Notes under the pieces: model-generated | Seen by the model: the letters and a program-made list of their open reading frames with translations, nothing else | Databases searched by the model: none | Told to the model about the DNA's origin: nothing | Origin: Spiroplasma turonicum | GTDB taxonomy: Bacteria > Bacillota_I > Bacilli_A > Mycoplasmatales > Mycoplasmataceae | DNA: 64,000 bases | Assembly (NCBI RefSeq): GCF_001262715.1 | Contig: NZ_CP012328.1 | Span: 1,178,001-1,242,000, forward strand | Reading direction: 5' to 3' | Part shown: positions 45,662 through 54,010 of the stretch, in pieces | Layout: each line of letters opens with the position of its first letter | How positions within the stretch are numbered: position 1 is the first letter of the stretch | Program-made: the position numbers and the translations under genes

Positions 45662-46130
45662 TTTCTTTCCCCTTTTTATAAATTAATATTGTTGAGTAAC
45701 ATTTAATAATAGATGTATTATTACCTTCTGATGTAGTTGCCTTTATAGAAATGTTTCTTTCATCTATACACAAAATTTTATGTAAGTTATTTTTGATTAA
45801 AGTTTTTATTGACTTCAAATTTGGACTATCTAACTCAATTAAAATATCGACATTTGATATAAAATAATTCTCATTTTTTAAAAAATTCATCGCACTATTT
45901 AAAATTATAACTGAATCAAAACCTTTAGTCATATTAGACTCATTATAATAAAATCCTAAATCTTCTAATCCTAAAGCACCATGTATCGATTCAGATAAGG
46001 CATGAAATAATACATCCCCATCACTATAAGATTCTACCTTAACATTGCAATCTATAAATATACCACCAATCTTAATTCCTTCTCCAGGAATTAAATTGTG
46101 AGTATCTTTTGAGAAACCGACTTTATACAT
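45654..46130 (-). CDS. ispF: 2-C-methyl-D-erythritol 2,4-cyclodiphosphate synthase
   Basis: Enzyme of the MEP isoprenoid pathway. The 158-residue product has the metal-binding [11 protein letters not shown] (Asp and His) and the [27 protein letters not shown] core with the third metal-binding His. Also present are [16 protein letters not shown] and [12 protein letters not shown]. The usual FTGRxEGIA loop after KATTTE is shortened to [10 protein letters not shown], so the C-terminus is atypical. Most mollicutes lack the MEP route; its presence is patchy in the group. No other MEP gene is in this window. An AGGT site precedes the ATG at 46130. Confidence 0.88.
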
Positions 46131-46206
46131 AATTACCTCAATAACTTACTTTATTATAATTAAAAAATATTAAAATAGACATTAAATTTAGTTTAAATAA
46201 GCACTA

Positions 46207-46833
46207 TTAAATAATTTTGTTTTTTAAAACCTTACCCAACTTCGCTAATTGATCTGCTCTTTCATTATATTTATCGTTTGAATGAGCTTTGACTTTATTA
46301 AAACTTATATTTATTTTATCTTTAACAGTTGCAATATACTTTTTGTAATCATTTGAGACACTTGTGTTTGCAGATCAAGTATCATTCGCTCAACTAATTA
46401 AACCAATATAATCTACATTAATAAGTACAGATTTAATATTATTATTCAAACAATAATTTAGAACTTCAATTACAGCTGAAACTTCACCTGCTATATTTAT
46501 GGATTTTAATCAAGGTTGATAATTATAAGAATAAGACATTTCTGTAATTACAATATTATTTTTTATTAGAACAACTCCAGATTTAAAAATATTTTTATTG
46601 TTGATATCATAGCTTCCATCAGTGTAAGCTACTACTTCATAATTTTCATCTTTTATTAGATTAATATTCTTTTTATTATTTATAAATTTTTCTGCATCCT
46701 CATATGAAGAAAATGCTTTATAAATGCTATTAGGATATCCACTTACACTTTGTTTACATTTTTCTCAACTATCAAAAATTCCAATTTCTTTTCCGACTTT
46801 AACAGCATAATACTTTTTGACTTTATTGTACAT
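46207..46833 (-). CDS. rnhA: Ribonuclease H with N-terminal viroplasmin domain
   Basis: A 208-residue protein. Residues 1-50 are a viroplasmin/Caulimovirus-type domain (MYNKVKKYYAVKVGKEIGIF, then SWEKCKQSVSGYPNSIYKAF) that binds RNA-DNA hybrids. Residues 65-205 are type I RNase H. The catalytic carboxylates can be placed in VVAYTDGSYDINN, IAGEVSAVIEVLN, LINVDYIGLISW and HSNDKYNERADQLAKLG. It would remove RNA primers or R-loops. Many Trp are TGA, so a standard-code search would miss this gene. It lies between ispF and the divergent lipoprotein. Confidence 0.9.
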
Positions 46834-46957
46834 AAAAACCCCTTATTTTAATATCATCTAATTATATCAATTTGATTATATTAAAAATTATATTAAATCA
46901 ATATTATAAATCTTTAAATATATTAATGTTAAAATAAAAGTGTTTTATGAGGTAAAC

Positions 46958-47548
46958 ATGAAGAAATTATTAACATATGCATGTTCTTTAACGCTTGCAT
47001 TATCAAATATATATGTATTAACTAGCTCAGTATCATGTAGTAAAGATACACTTGAAGGTCCTAACAAATATATGGGTGAGCTTACTTATAAAAGTAATAA
47101 GTCTGATAAAGATTTAATAAATTTGTTATTAGATAAAAATGAAGTTGAAATTGGGGAAGACAAAAAAACATTAGAGTTAATTGATAACAAACTTAATAAA
47201 GACTATTTAGAAACAATTAATTATAATACTGATTCTTATACAGTTCCCAATATCGAAGGTTCAGTAATTAATTTCTTAACTAACCCAAAGGAAAAATACA
47301 ACTCTTTTAATCAAAAAGTTAACGAGATATTTGAACAAACTAGTGATTTATCAAATGTAATTTTAGAGAACTCAAAATCAAAAAATACATCTTTTAAAAA
47401 AATTGATTATGTTATGACAATAAACGGAAAAACAAATAATGATTATTTTTCCATTAATATTATAAAAATATATTTAGAATATGAAATTCTTTCAGAAGAA
47501 AATGTTGGTTTAACAATTAAGATATATGATAAAAAAATTAATTTATAA
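46958..47548 (+). CDS. Surface lipoprotein, paralogue of the one at 17722-18279
   Basis: A 196-residue lipoprotein precursor beginning MKKLLTYACSLTLALSNIYV with a lipobox SSVSC (Cys about residue 27). The mature part shares ordered motifs with the 17722 lipoprotein (KSDKD, a KL-xx-DY block, VNxIFxxT, DYxMTI and a terminal beta-rich stretch) at low overall identity. The ATG at 46958 is preferred over the in-frame GTG at 46940 because GAGGT lies just ahead of it and it gives a normal signal peptide. It precedes mreB by 115 bases on the same strand, but mreB has its own promoter. Function unknown. Confidence 0.88.
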   Translation: MKKLLTYACSLTLALSNIYVLTSSVSCSKDTLEGPNKYMGELTYKSNKSDKDLINLLLDKNEVEIGEDKKTLELIDNKLNKDYLETINYNTDSYTVPNIEGSVINFLTNPKEKYNSFNQKVNEIFEQTSDLSNVILENSKSKNTSFKKIDYVMTINGKTNNDYFSINIIKIYLEYEILSEENVGLTIKIYDKKINL

Positions 47549-47564
47549 CAATAATAATTTCTAG

Positions 47565-47612
47565 ATTATGCATATCTTTTTAGATAAAATTCTAATATAA
47601 TATATGCATAAT
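47565..47612 (+). promoter_or_regulatory. mreB promoter flanked by an 11-bp inverted repeat
   Basis: A TATAAT -10 lies at 47596-47601. ATTATGCATAT (47565-47575) and its exact reverse complement ATATGCATAAT (47602-47612) flank it, one arm near -40 and one at the transcription start. This could be a repressor operator or a DNA-loop site. Consensus-based prediction only. Confidence 0.55.
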
Positions 47613-47634
47613 AGGTTTGTTATATAAGACAAGA

Positions 47635-47657
47635 TCCTATTTTTAAAAATTAGGAGG
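47635..47657 (+). promoter_or_regulatory. Hairpin overlapping the mreB ribosome binding site
   Basis: In the mreB leader TCCTATTT (47635-47642) can pair with AAATTAGGA (47647-47655, one bulged T). The right arm contains the first bases of the AGGAGGG site (47652-47658), which lies eight bases before the ATG. The stem is short and AT-rich, so it might act as a temperature- or protein-sensitive switch. Inference only. Confidence 0.4.
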
Positions 47658-47663
47658 GTTATT

Positions 47664-48710
47664 ATGAGAAGTTTAAACAAACATAGACAGACATTTGTAT
47701 CAATTGATTTAGGAACATCAAATACTCTTGTATACATCTCAGACCAAGGAGTCGTTTATAATGAACCATCAATTATTGCTTATAGGATTAAAGAAAACTC
47801 AATTGTAGCTATTGGTAAAGAAGCTTATAAAATGATTGGTAAAGGAAATAAAAATATAAGAATTATAAAACCAATGGTAGATGGTGTAATAACTGACATT
47901 AGAGCTACAGAATCACAACTAAGATACATTTTCAAAAGATTAAAAGTGGAAAAATGACTTAATAATTGCATAATGTTATTAGCTTGCCCTTCAGTTGTTA
48001 CTGAATTAGAAAAAACTGCTCTTTCTAAAATAGCTAAAAATCTTGGAGCTCAAGAAGTGTTTGTTGAAGAAGAAGTAAAAATGGCTGCTTTAGGAGGTGG
48101 AGTAAACATATATGCTCCTACTGGAAATCTAATCGTTGATACTGGTGGTGGTACAACCGATATTGCTGTAATAGCATCTGGCGATATAGTTTTGTCTAAA
48201 TCTGTTAAAGTTGCTGGTAATTATTTAAATGACGAATGTCAAAAATTTTTACGATCACAATACGGTTTAGAAATAGGTTCAAAATCAGCAGAGGCTATTA
48301 AAATTAACATTGGATCATTAGCAAAATACCCTGACGAAAGAAGAATGAAAGTTTACGGACGTGATGTTGTTTCAGGTTTGCCAAGAGAAGTAGAAGTTAC
48401 TCCTGAAGAAGTACGAGAAGTACTAAAAGTTCCGGTATCAAGAATTGTAGATTTGACTGTACAAGTACTAGAAGATACACCACCTGAATTAGCTGGGGAC
48501 ATCTTTAGAAATGGTATAACAATATGTGGTGGTGGAGCACTTATTAAAGGTATTGACAAGTACTTTGCAGATACATTACAATTACCAACTAAAATTGGAG
48601 AGCAACCATTACTTGCAGTTATAAATGGTACAAGAAAATTTGAGTCTGAAATTTGAGAAAAACTTAAAGAACTTCATGAAAAAAGAGGAGACTCATTATT
48701 ACTAGGTTAA
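47664..48710 (+). CDS. mreB: Rod-shape protein MreB (actin-like cytoskeleton)
   Basis: Actin homologue that in spiroplasmas forms membrane-associated filaments and helps shape and move the helical cell. The 348-residue product has the phosphate-1 loop FVSIDLGTSNTLVYI, the adenosine region LLACPSVVTELEKTAL, phosphate-2 LIVDTGGGTTDIAVIASGD, and the C-terminal motif NGITICGGGALIKGIDKYFA. One Trp cluster is TGA (KWLNN). Length matches MreB (335-350). Spiroplasmas usually carry several MreB paralogues; only this one is in the window. A hairpin terminator follows. Confidence 0.96.
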
Positions 48711-48717
48711 AAGTATA

Positions 48718-48741
48718 AAGTGGACATAAGTTCATTTTTTT
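48718..48741 (+). terminator. Terminator of mreB
   Basis: AAGTGGAC-ATAA-GTTCATTT can form an 8-bp stem (two G-U pairs) with a 4-base loop followed by a T run. It begins seven bases after the stop codon. Confidence 0.6.
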
Positions 48742-48948
48742 ATTAACCTTGATTATTAAGAGTCTAAATATTTTGTGTTAAACATAAAATTAGTTGTAAG
48801 GACCAATTAAACATCAATATCAAGGTTTAAGAAAAATAAGGGTTAATATTCTGAGGTTTTTATGATTCCAGCTTTAATTAAATAATAATTATTTAAATTC
48901 TTTAAATTAAATAATTTAACAAAAAATACATAAATAGAAAAATAAAGG
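48742..48948. other. Non-coding gap between convergent mreB and ychF
   Basis: About 207 AT-rich bases, one of the longest non-coding stretches here. AACCTTGAT (near 48745) and ATCAAGGTT (near 48818) form a distant 9-bp inverted pair. A near-palindrome of TTTAAAT/AATTATT words around 48880-48920 could be the ychF terminator. A 7-codon frame with a GAGG site (48862-48885) is too short to call. No tRNA or larger ORF seen. Confidence 0.5.
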
Positions 48949-50046
48949 TTAATTATTAAATTTGAAATAACAAACATCTCCATCTTGGACAATGTAGTTT
49001 TTTCCTTCTAATCTAATTTTACCTTTATTTTTTAATTCTTGTTCTGAGCCTAATTCTAAAATATCATTAATTTGATAGATATCAGCCTTAATAAATCCTT
49101 TTTCAAAATCAGTATGGATTATTCCTGCACATTGTGGCGCTGTAGAACCTTTTTTGAACTGTCAAGCCCTAGCTTCCTGTGGACCTGCTGTAAAATACGT
49201 TTGAAGACCTAAAGTCTTGTATGCTGCAATAGTTAACTTATCTAATCCAGAAGTACTTATACCATAATCATTTAAAAACTCTTCTTTGTCTGCACCTTCA
49301 AGTTCACTTAAATCTTCTTCAACTTTTGCACAAACAACAACAAACTCAAATTTGTTTTTTAGAGCTAATTCTCTAACTTTTTTGACATATTCATTTTCAT
49401 TTTTTATATCATTTTCTGATACATTTGCTACATAAATAAATTTTTTTAATGTTAGCAAACCAAGTGTTTTTACATATAAAGATTCCTCTTCATCAAAATT
49501 TAATTTATTTAATAATATACCTTCACTTAAAGCATCTTGTAATTTCTTTAAAATATTGTATTCAAAAATAATGTTTGCATCCTTTGAAGTTTTGAATTTA
49601 GGTTCAATTTTTTGCATTCTTTTTTTAACCACAGATTCGTCTGCTAAAATTAGTTCTAGCTCAATAATTTCAATATCTCTGATTGGGTCAACAGACCCCT
49701 CTACATGAGTGATGTCCTTAGAATCAAAACATCTAATAACCTCACATATTGCATCAGTTTCTCTAATATTTGCTAAAAACGCATTTCCTAGACCTTCACC
49801 CTTTGATGCACCAGCTATTAAACCTGCAATATCAACAAATTCAATAGTTGTAAAAATAGTTTTTTTAGATTTAAAAATTTCAGCTAATTTTATTAGTCTA
49901 TTATCTTTAACTTCAACTACTCCAACATTTGGTTCTATTGTTGCAAATGGATAATTAGCTGCTTCAACACTTGAATTAGTTATTGCATTAAACAAAGTTG
50001 ACTTTCCAACATTTGGAAGTCCAACAATTCCTACTTTTAGACTCAT
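48949..50046 (-). CDS. ychF: Redox-regulated ATPase YchF (Obg-like)
   Basis: Ribosome-associated P-loop ATPase of the Obg family (OLA1 orthologue). The 365-residue product begins MSLKVGIVGLPNVGKSTLFN (G1), has TIEFVDIAGLIAGASKGEGL (G3) and a helical insertion, and the C-terminal TGS-like domain with TYFTAGPQEARAWQFKKGST and AGIIHTDFEKGFIKADI. A TGA Trp lies at the ARAW position. Length is the usual 364-367. It is 15 bases downstream of parB. Confidence 0.96.
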
Positions 50047-50061
50047 ATTATTTCCTTATTA

Positions 50062-50931
50062 CTATTCTTCTATAAAACCAAGAAGTTCTAAAATTCTATT
50101 TAGATCATCTATATCAGTATACTTTATTGCAATTTTAGAAGAGTCAATTGCAACCTTTGTACCAAGCTTTCTCATTAACTTGTTTTCCATATTTTTTAAA
50201 TTTGGATTTATATTTTTAACCTTATTTGTAGAAACTTCTTCTAAAGTTTTATTTTTGACTAATTTTTCTACTTCTCTAACAGTTATGTCCTCTTTTATAA
50301 TTTTATTAAAGATATTTAATAAAAGTTTTTCATCACTAATTATTGTTAATAAAGGCTTAGCATGACCCATGGTTAATTTTTTTTCTAATAATGCTTCTTG
50401 AACATAATCAGGCAAGTTTAATAATCTCATTATATTTGCAATATGAGATCTAGATTTACCAACTCTTTTTGAAATTTCTTCTTGTTTAAGTTTCAAGCTA
50501 TTTGATAATTGTTTGTATGCGATTGCTTCTTCAATTTCTAAAAGGTCAACTCTTTGAATATTTTCAATTATTGCAAATTCTTCCATTTGCACTTTTGATA
50601 AATTAATTATTATAACAGGCACTGTTTTTAAACCTGCTATTTTTGCTGCTCTCATTCTACGTTCGCCAGCTACAATTTCATTATCATTGTTAATGATTAT
50701 TGGTTGTATAATCCCATGAGTTTTAATTGATTCTGATAGCTCAATGATTTCTTCATCATCAAAAACCTTTCTTGGTTGATATGGGTTAGGTTTAAGAATA
50801 TTTATATCGATGTAACTCTTTGCTTCCTCATTTAACTTTTTGTCATTTTCAATTTTTCCAACAACATCTACTACTGACTCTCCGAAGATATCATCTAAAC
50901 CTTTAAAGTTATATCTTTTTTTAGTTGCCAT
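50062..50931 (-). CDS. parB: Chromosome-partitioning protein ParB/Spo0J
   Basis: CTP-dependent DNA clamp that loads at parS sites near the origin. The 289-residue product has the N-terminal CTP-binding fold (DINILKPNPYQPRKVFDD; IVAGERRMRAAKIAGL, containing the GERRxRA box) and a helix-turn-helix (KRVGKSRSHIANIMRLL). The C-terminal dimerisation domain ends in ILELLGFIEE. The ATG at 50931 lies inside the end of parA (11-base overlap), the standard parAB coupling. No parS was noticed in the neighbouring sequence, though I did not scan exhaustively. Confidence 0.95.
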   Translation of the reverse strand: MATKKRYNFKGLDDIFGESVVDVVGKIENDKKLNEEAKSYIDINILKPNPYQPRKVFDDEEIIELSESIKTHGIIQPIIINNDNEIVAGERRMRAAKIAGLKTVPVIIINLSKVQMEEFAIIENIQRVDLLEIEEAIAYKQLSNSLKLKQEEISKRVGKSRSHIANIMRLLNLPDYVQEALLEKKLTMGHAKPLLTIISDEKLLLNIFNKIIKEDITVREVEKLVKNKTLEEVSTNKVKNINPNLKNMENKLMRKLGTKVAIDSSKIAIKYTDIDDLNRILELLGFIEE

Positions 50932-51691
50932 TTTCTTTAAGTACCTCTTTAACAAAATCTGAGTAAGCTATTGAACCTAAACCACTTTTATCATATTCAA
51001 AAATTGATTTTCCTTCTATTGAAGATTCTGATATTTTAATATTTCTTGGAATAACTGCCTTATAAACTTTTGGTCCAAATGTTTTCATAATTTCTTCAAG
51101 CACGTCATGAGCTAATTTAGTTCTTGAGTCAAACATAGTTACTAAAACTCCTTCTATTGTAAGTGAAGGGTTTAAAGTTTCTTTAACTTTTTTTATTGTT
51201 CTTAGCAATTGTGCAACACCATGCATTGCATAATGTTCTGCTTGAATAGGTATTAAAACAGTATCTGAAGATGCTAGCCCGTTTCTATTAATTAAACCTA
51301 GACTTGGTGGACAATCAATTATAATAAAATCATAATTATTTCTAACAGAATCTATTTGTTCTTTTAAAATATTTTGGTTACTATGTTTTTGCTCAAGTAA
51401 AATTAAGTCTACAGCGGCAACGTCAATTGAACTTGGCGCTAAGTCAATATTTTGTTTAATTTCTTTAATTATTACATCTTTAATAGTTTTTTCACCAACG
51501 AAAACATGATACATACTCATTGAGTTACTATCAATTTCATAACCTACACCTGTTGTTGCATTAAATTGCGGATCAGTATCTATTAATAAAACTTTTTTAC
51601 CTTGTAATGCTAAACCGCATGCTAAATTAACTGAAGTAGTTGTTTTACCAACACCACCTTTTTGATTTGAAATTGATATTACTTTTGCCAT
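50921..51691 (-). CDS. parA: Chromosome-partitioning ATPase ParA/Soj
   Basis: Deviant Walker A ATPase that moves ParB-bound origins and can regulate DnaA. The 256-residue product begins MAKVISISNQKGGVGKTTTS with the KGGVGKTT motif. It continues with VLLIDTDPQFNATTGVGYEI, then FIIIDCPPSLGLINRNGL (Walker B region) and IPIQAEHYAMHGVAQLLRTI. Length matches chromosomal Soj (about 250-255). It follows rsmG by 37 bases, the origin-proximal gid-par gene order of many Firmicutes. Confidence 0.96.
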   Translation of the reverse strand: MAKVISISNQKGGVGKTTTSVNLACGLALQGKKVLLIDTDPQFNATTGVGYEIDSNSMSMYHVFVGEKTIKDVIIKEIKQNIDLAPSSIDVAAVDLILLEQKHSNQNILKEQIDSVRNNYDFIIIDCPPSLGLINRNGLASSDTVLIPIQAEHYAMHGVAQLLRTIKKVKETLNPSLTIEGVLVTMFDSRTKLAHDVLEEIMKTFGPKVYKAVIPRNIKISESSIEGKSIFEYDKSGLGSIAYSDFVKEVLKENGN

Positions 51692-51728
51692 TATATGTAT
51701 CCTCCACTATCAATTATTATATATTTTT

Positions 51729-52424
51729 TTAATCTCCAATTGGCTTATTTTTTATCTTATTGTAACTTCTTGGATATAATGAAGAAGTTTTTTTAAATTT
51801 TTTATAAAATAAATTAGCTCTTAATCCAAGGTGATTGTCTTCAACAATTTGTTTTTTATCGAATAATAATCCTAATTCTTTTTCTTTTTTATTTAATTGT
51901 TTAATTTCTAAATCATAATTTTTACCCTTTAAAGCAATGAAATAACCATCTATTTTTAAAGCCTGTACTCCTAATTCTAAAAGTATATTTAATTGTGCTA
52001 CAGCCCTTGATATTACAATATCAAAACATTCAATATTATTTTTAGTATACTCTTCAGCTCTTTCATTAATAACAATTATATTTTTTAAATCAAGTTCTTT
52101 TATAACCTCTTTTAAAAATAATACTTTTTTGTTATTTGACTCAAGCAAAACTAAATTTGTATTTGGAAAAAAAATCTTTATTACAATTCCAGGAAATCCT
52201 GCACCAGAACCAATATCTAATATACTTTGATTGATTAAATCTATATAACTAGAAAAAATGAGGGAGTCATAAAAATGCTTTTTTATAATTTCCTCATCAT
52301 CAGTTATAGCTGTTAAATTAAACTTTGAGTTTCATGTTTTTAATAAATCTTTATATTTTTTTAATTTTTCAAATGCTATATCACATTCAAAGTTTTTATT
52401 AATTTGAGTTAAAATATTAAACAT
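51729..52424 (-). CDS. rsmG: 16S rRNA (guanine-527-N7) methyltransferase
   Basis: Methylates G527 in the 530 loop of 16S rRNA. The 231-residue product begins MFNILTQINKNFECDIAFEK and has the WNSKFNLTAITDDEEIIKKH signature. The SAM motif is SILDIGSGAGFPGIVIKIFF, with DIVISRAVAQLNILLELGV downstream. The ATG at 52424 overlaps the end of the permease gene by eight bases. TGA Trp occurs in the N-terminal part. Confidence 0.95.
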
Positions 52425-53981
52425 TATTTTTATTACCTTTTTTATTTAAATACTCTTTAACTTTTTGTTCTTTATTATATTTTATCCAATTTTTTGGATT
52501 CAATCTTAGTATAAAATCGTTTTTTTCTATATTTTTTTTAGATAACAAAATTTCATTTATAAATCATATTATAGCAATAATTATTCCAAAAACAATTAAT
52601 AAAAGAGGGTCTGTATAATCTTTATTAATCATTTTGTTTACAAAGAAATCATAATAAGCATAACCAAGAACAATTGTTAACATAACGATACTAATAATTC
52701 CAGTTACTAAACCACCTTTGATATTTTCAACTTTTACTTTTTTAGTTTTCTTATTGACAAGTACACCAATCATAATTATTAAATAAGATGTAAATGAAAA
52801 CATAACTGAGCTATTAGAAGAATAGTTTGATATATAAAAAGCACTTAATTCATTTATATTTTTTGATGTAATAATAATTGAAAGTGAAACAAAGATAATA
52901 TATATTAAACCACATATTGCGAATCCTAAATATCCACCTTTTTTATAAAGATTACTTTTAAAGTTTAGAAATATTAGTTTTTCTTCAATAGCAGAATTAA
53001 TTGTTTTAGGAAGCAAAGTAGAATAACCATTTAATATTGTTAGCATTGTTAAAGCTATAATAATTTTGAAAAAAACAACTAGATAAACATTACTGTTAAA
53101 AATGCTATTGAATAGTTCAAATATATTTCCATCTTCTCTTGAAACAAATATTGATACAGTTACAGTTATGTAAAATAATGTGACTGCTAAAATAGCTGAA
53201 AGCATTGCTGGTGGCACTACCTTTTTATTTTCACAATCTTTTCTTAAAGTTGCTGCATAAACAAACCCATCAAAAGCAAACATTATTGGAATTATTGTTG
53301 CAAATATTGTAGTTAATTTTCATGACTTTTCAAATGGTTCAGAAGGGTTAAAACTATTTTTTTGATCAACACCACCTATGAAAAATACACTAAAACTTCC
53401 AACAATAGCAACAATCAAAGGTAAAAACTTAACGAAAGTTAAAATTGTTTGGATATATCTTGAAGGTGAGAATGTATATATATTTAACAATTGAAAAAAT
53501 ATAAGAAGAATTGTTGAAAGAACTATTTTTATAATAGTAAATTTAACCATTCCTCATTTTGATGCAATGGAAAAAAAATCATTAAATGTATCAAACACAA
53601 TTTCTATTGAGAATAACGCTGCTAAACTTATTAAAACAGGCATATACATACATATGTACAATATTGAAAATAAGCTTGCAGATCTTCTATTGATAAATTT
53701 TTTTGCCCAACTTTGAACAGTAGAATGATCGCCATCATTAGTTGCAGTTGATGTAGCTTCAATAAATGTTAACATCATCAAAGTACACATAACACCTATA
53801 AAAACTCAGACAAATATTGCTATATAAGGGTTCCCAGCCGCTTCACCAAGAACTCCTCCAGGTTCCTTACTGTTTTTTAAGTAAATACCATTACCTATAA
53901 CAAGTCCAAAAACCATTGAAAAAACAGTTAAAAACTCAAAAATTTTATTTTTTGCTTTATTTTTTTATTTACTTTTATCAT
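52417..53981 (-). pseudogene. APC-family amino-acid permease with a frameshift in a 7-base homopolymer at its start
   Basis: From about 53964 to 52417 the frame is open in code 4 (about 515 codons) and encodes a polytopic protein. The start FEFLTVFSMVFGLVIGNGIY contains the first membrane segment of amino acid-polyamine-organocation transporters; about 12 segments follow. However, no start codon exists in that frame upstream of a stop. The natural ATG (53981, after AGGAAA) reads MIKVNKKIKQKIKFLSF and then stops. Adding one base to the T7 run at 53960-53966 (A7 on the coding strand) joins the two exactly: MIKVNKKNKAKNKIFEFLTV. So the gene is off by one base in a slippage-prone tract: phase-variable, recently broken, or a sequencing error. 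The 3' end is intact and overlaps rsmG. Confidence 0.75.
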
Positions 53982-54010
53982 TGTAATTTCCTAACCTAAC
54001 GATTATTATT

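Noticed and set aside
48718-48741. Sequence AAGTGGACATAAGTTCAT resembling an insertion-sequence end
   Set aside because: No matching second end or transposase remnant nearby; it folds well as the mreB terminator, which is simpler.
48862-48885. Seven-codon frame with a GAGG site downstream of mreB
   Set aside because: Too short to support, no following gene on that strand for it to act as a leader, and AT-rich sequence yields such frames often.
48880-48920. Long AT-rich near-palindrome, possible origin-like or regulatory element
   Set aside because: Low complexity made only of A/T words; similar stretches are expected by chance in this composition and no DnaA-box-like sequence was seen.
50062-51691. 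Plasmid or mobile partition system
   Set aside because: parA and parB are of the chromosomal Soj/Spo0J type and flanked by rsmG, mnmG and ychF; no replication or mobility gene is near.
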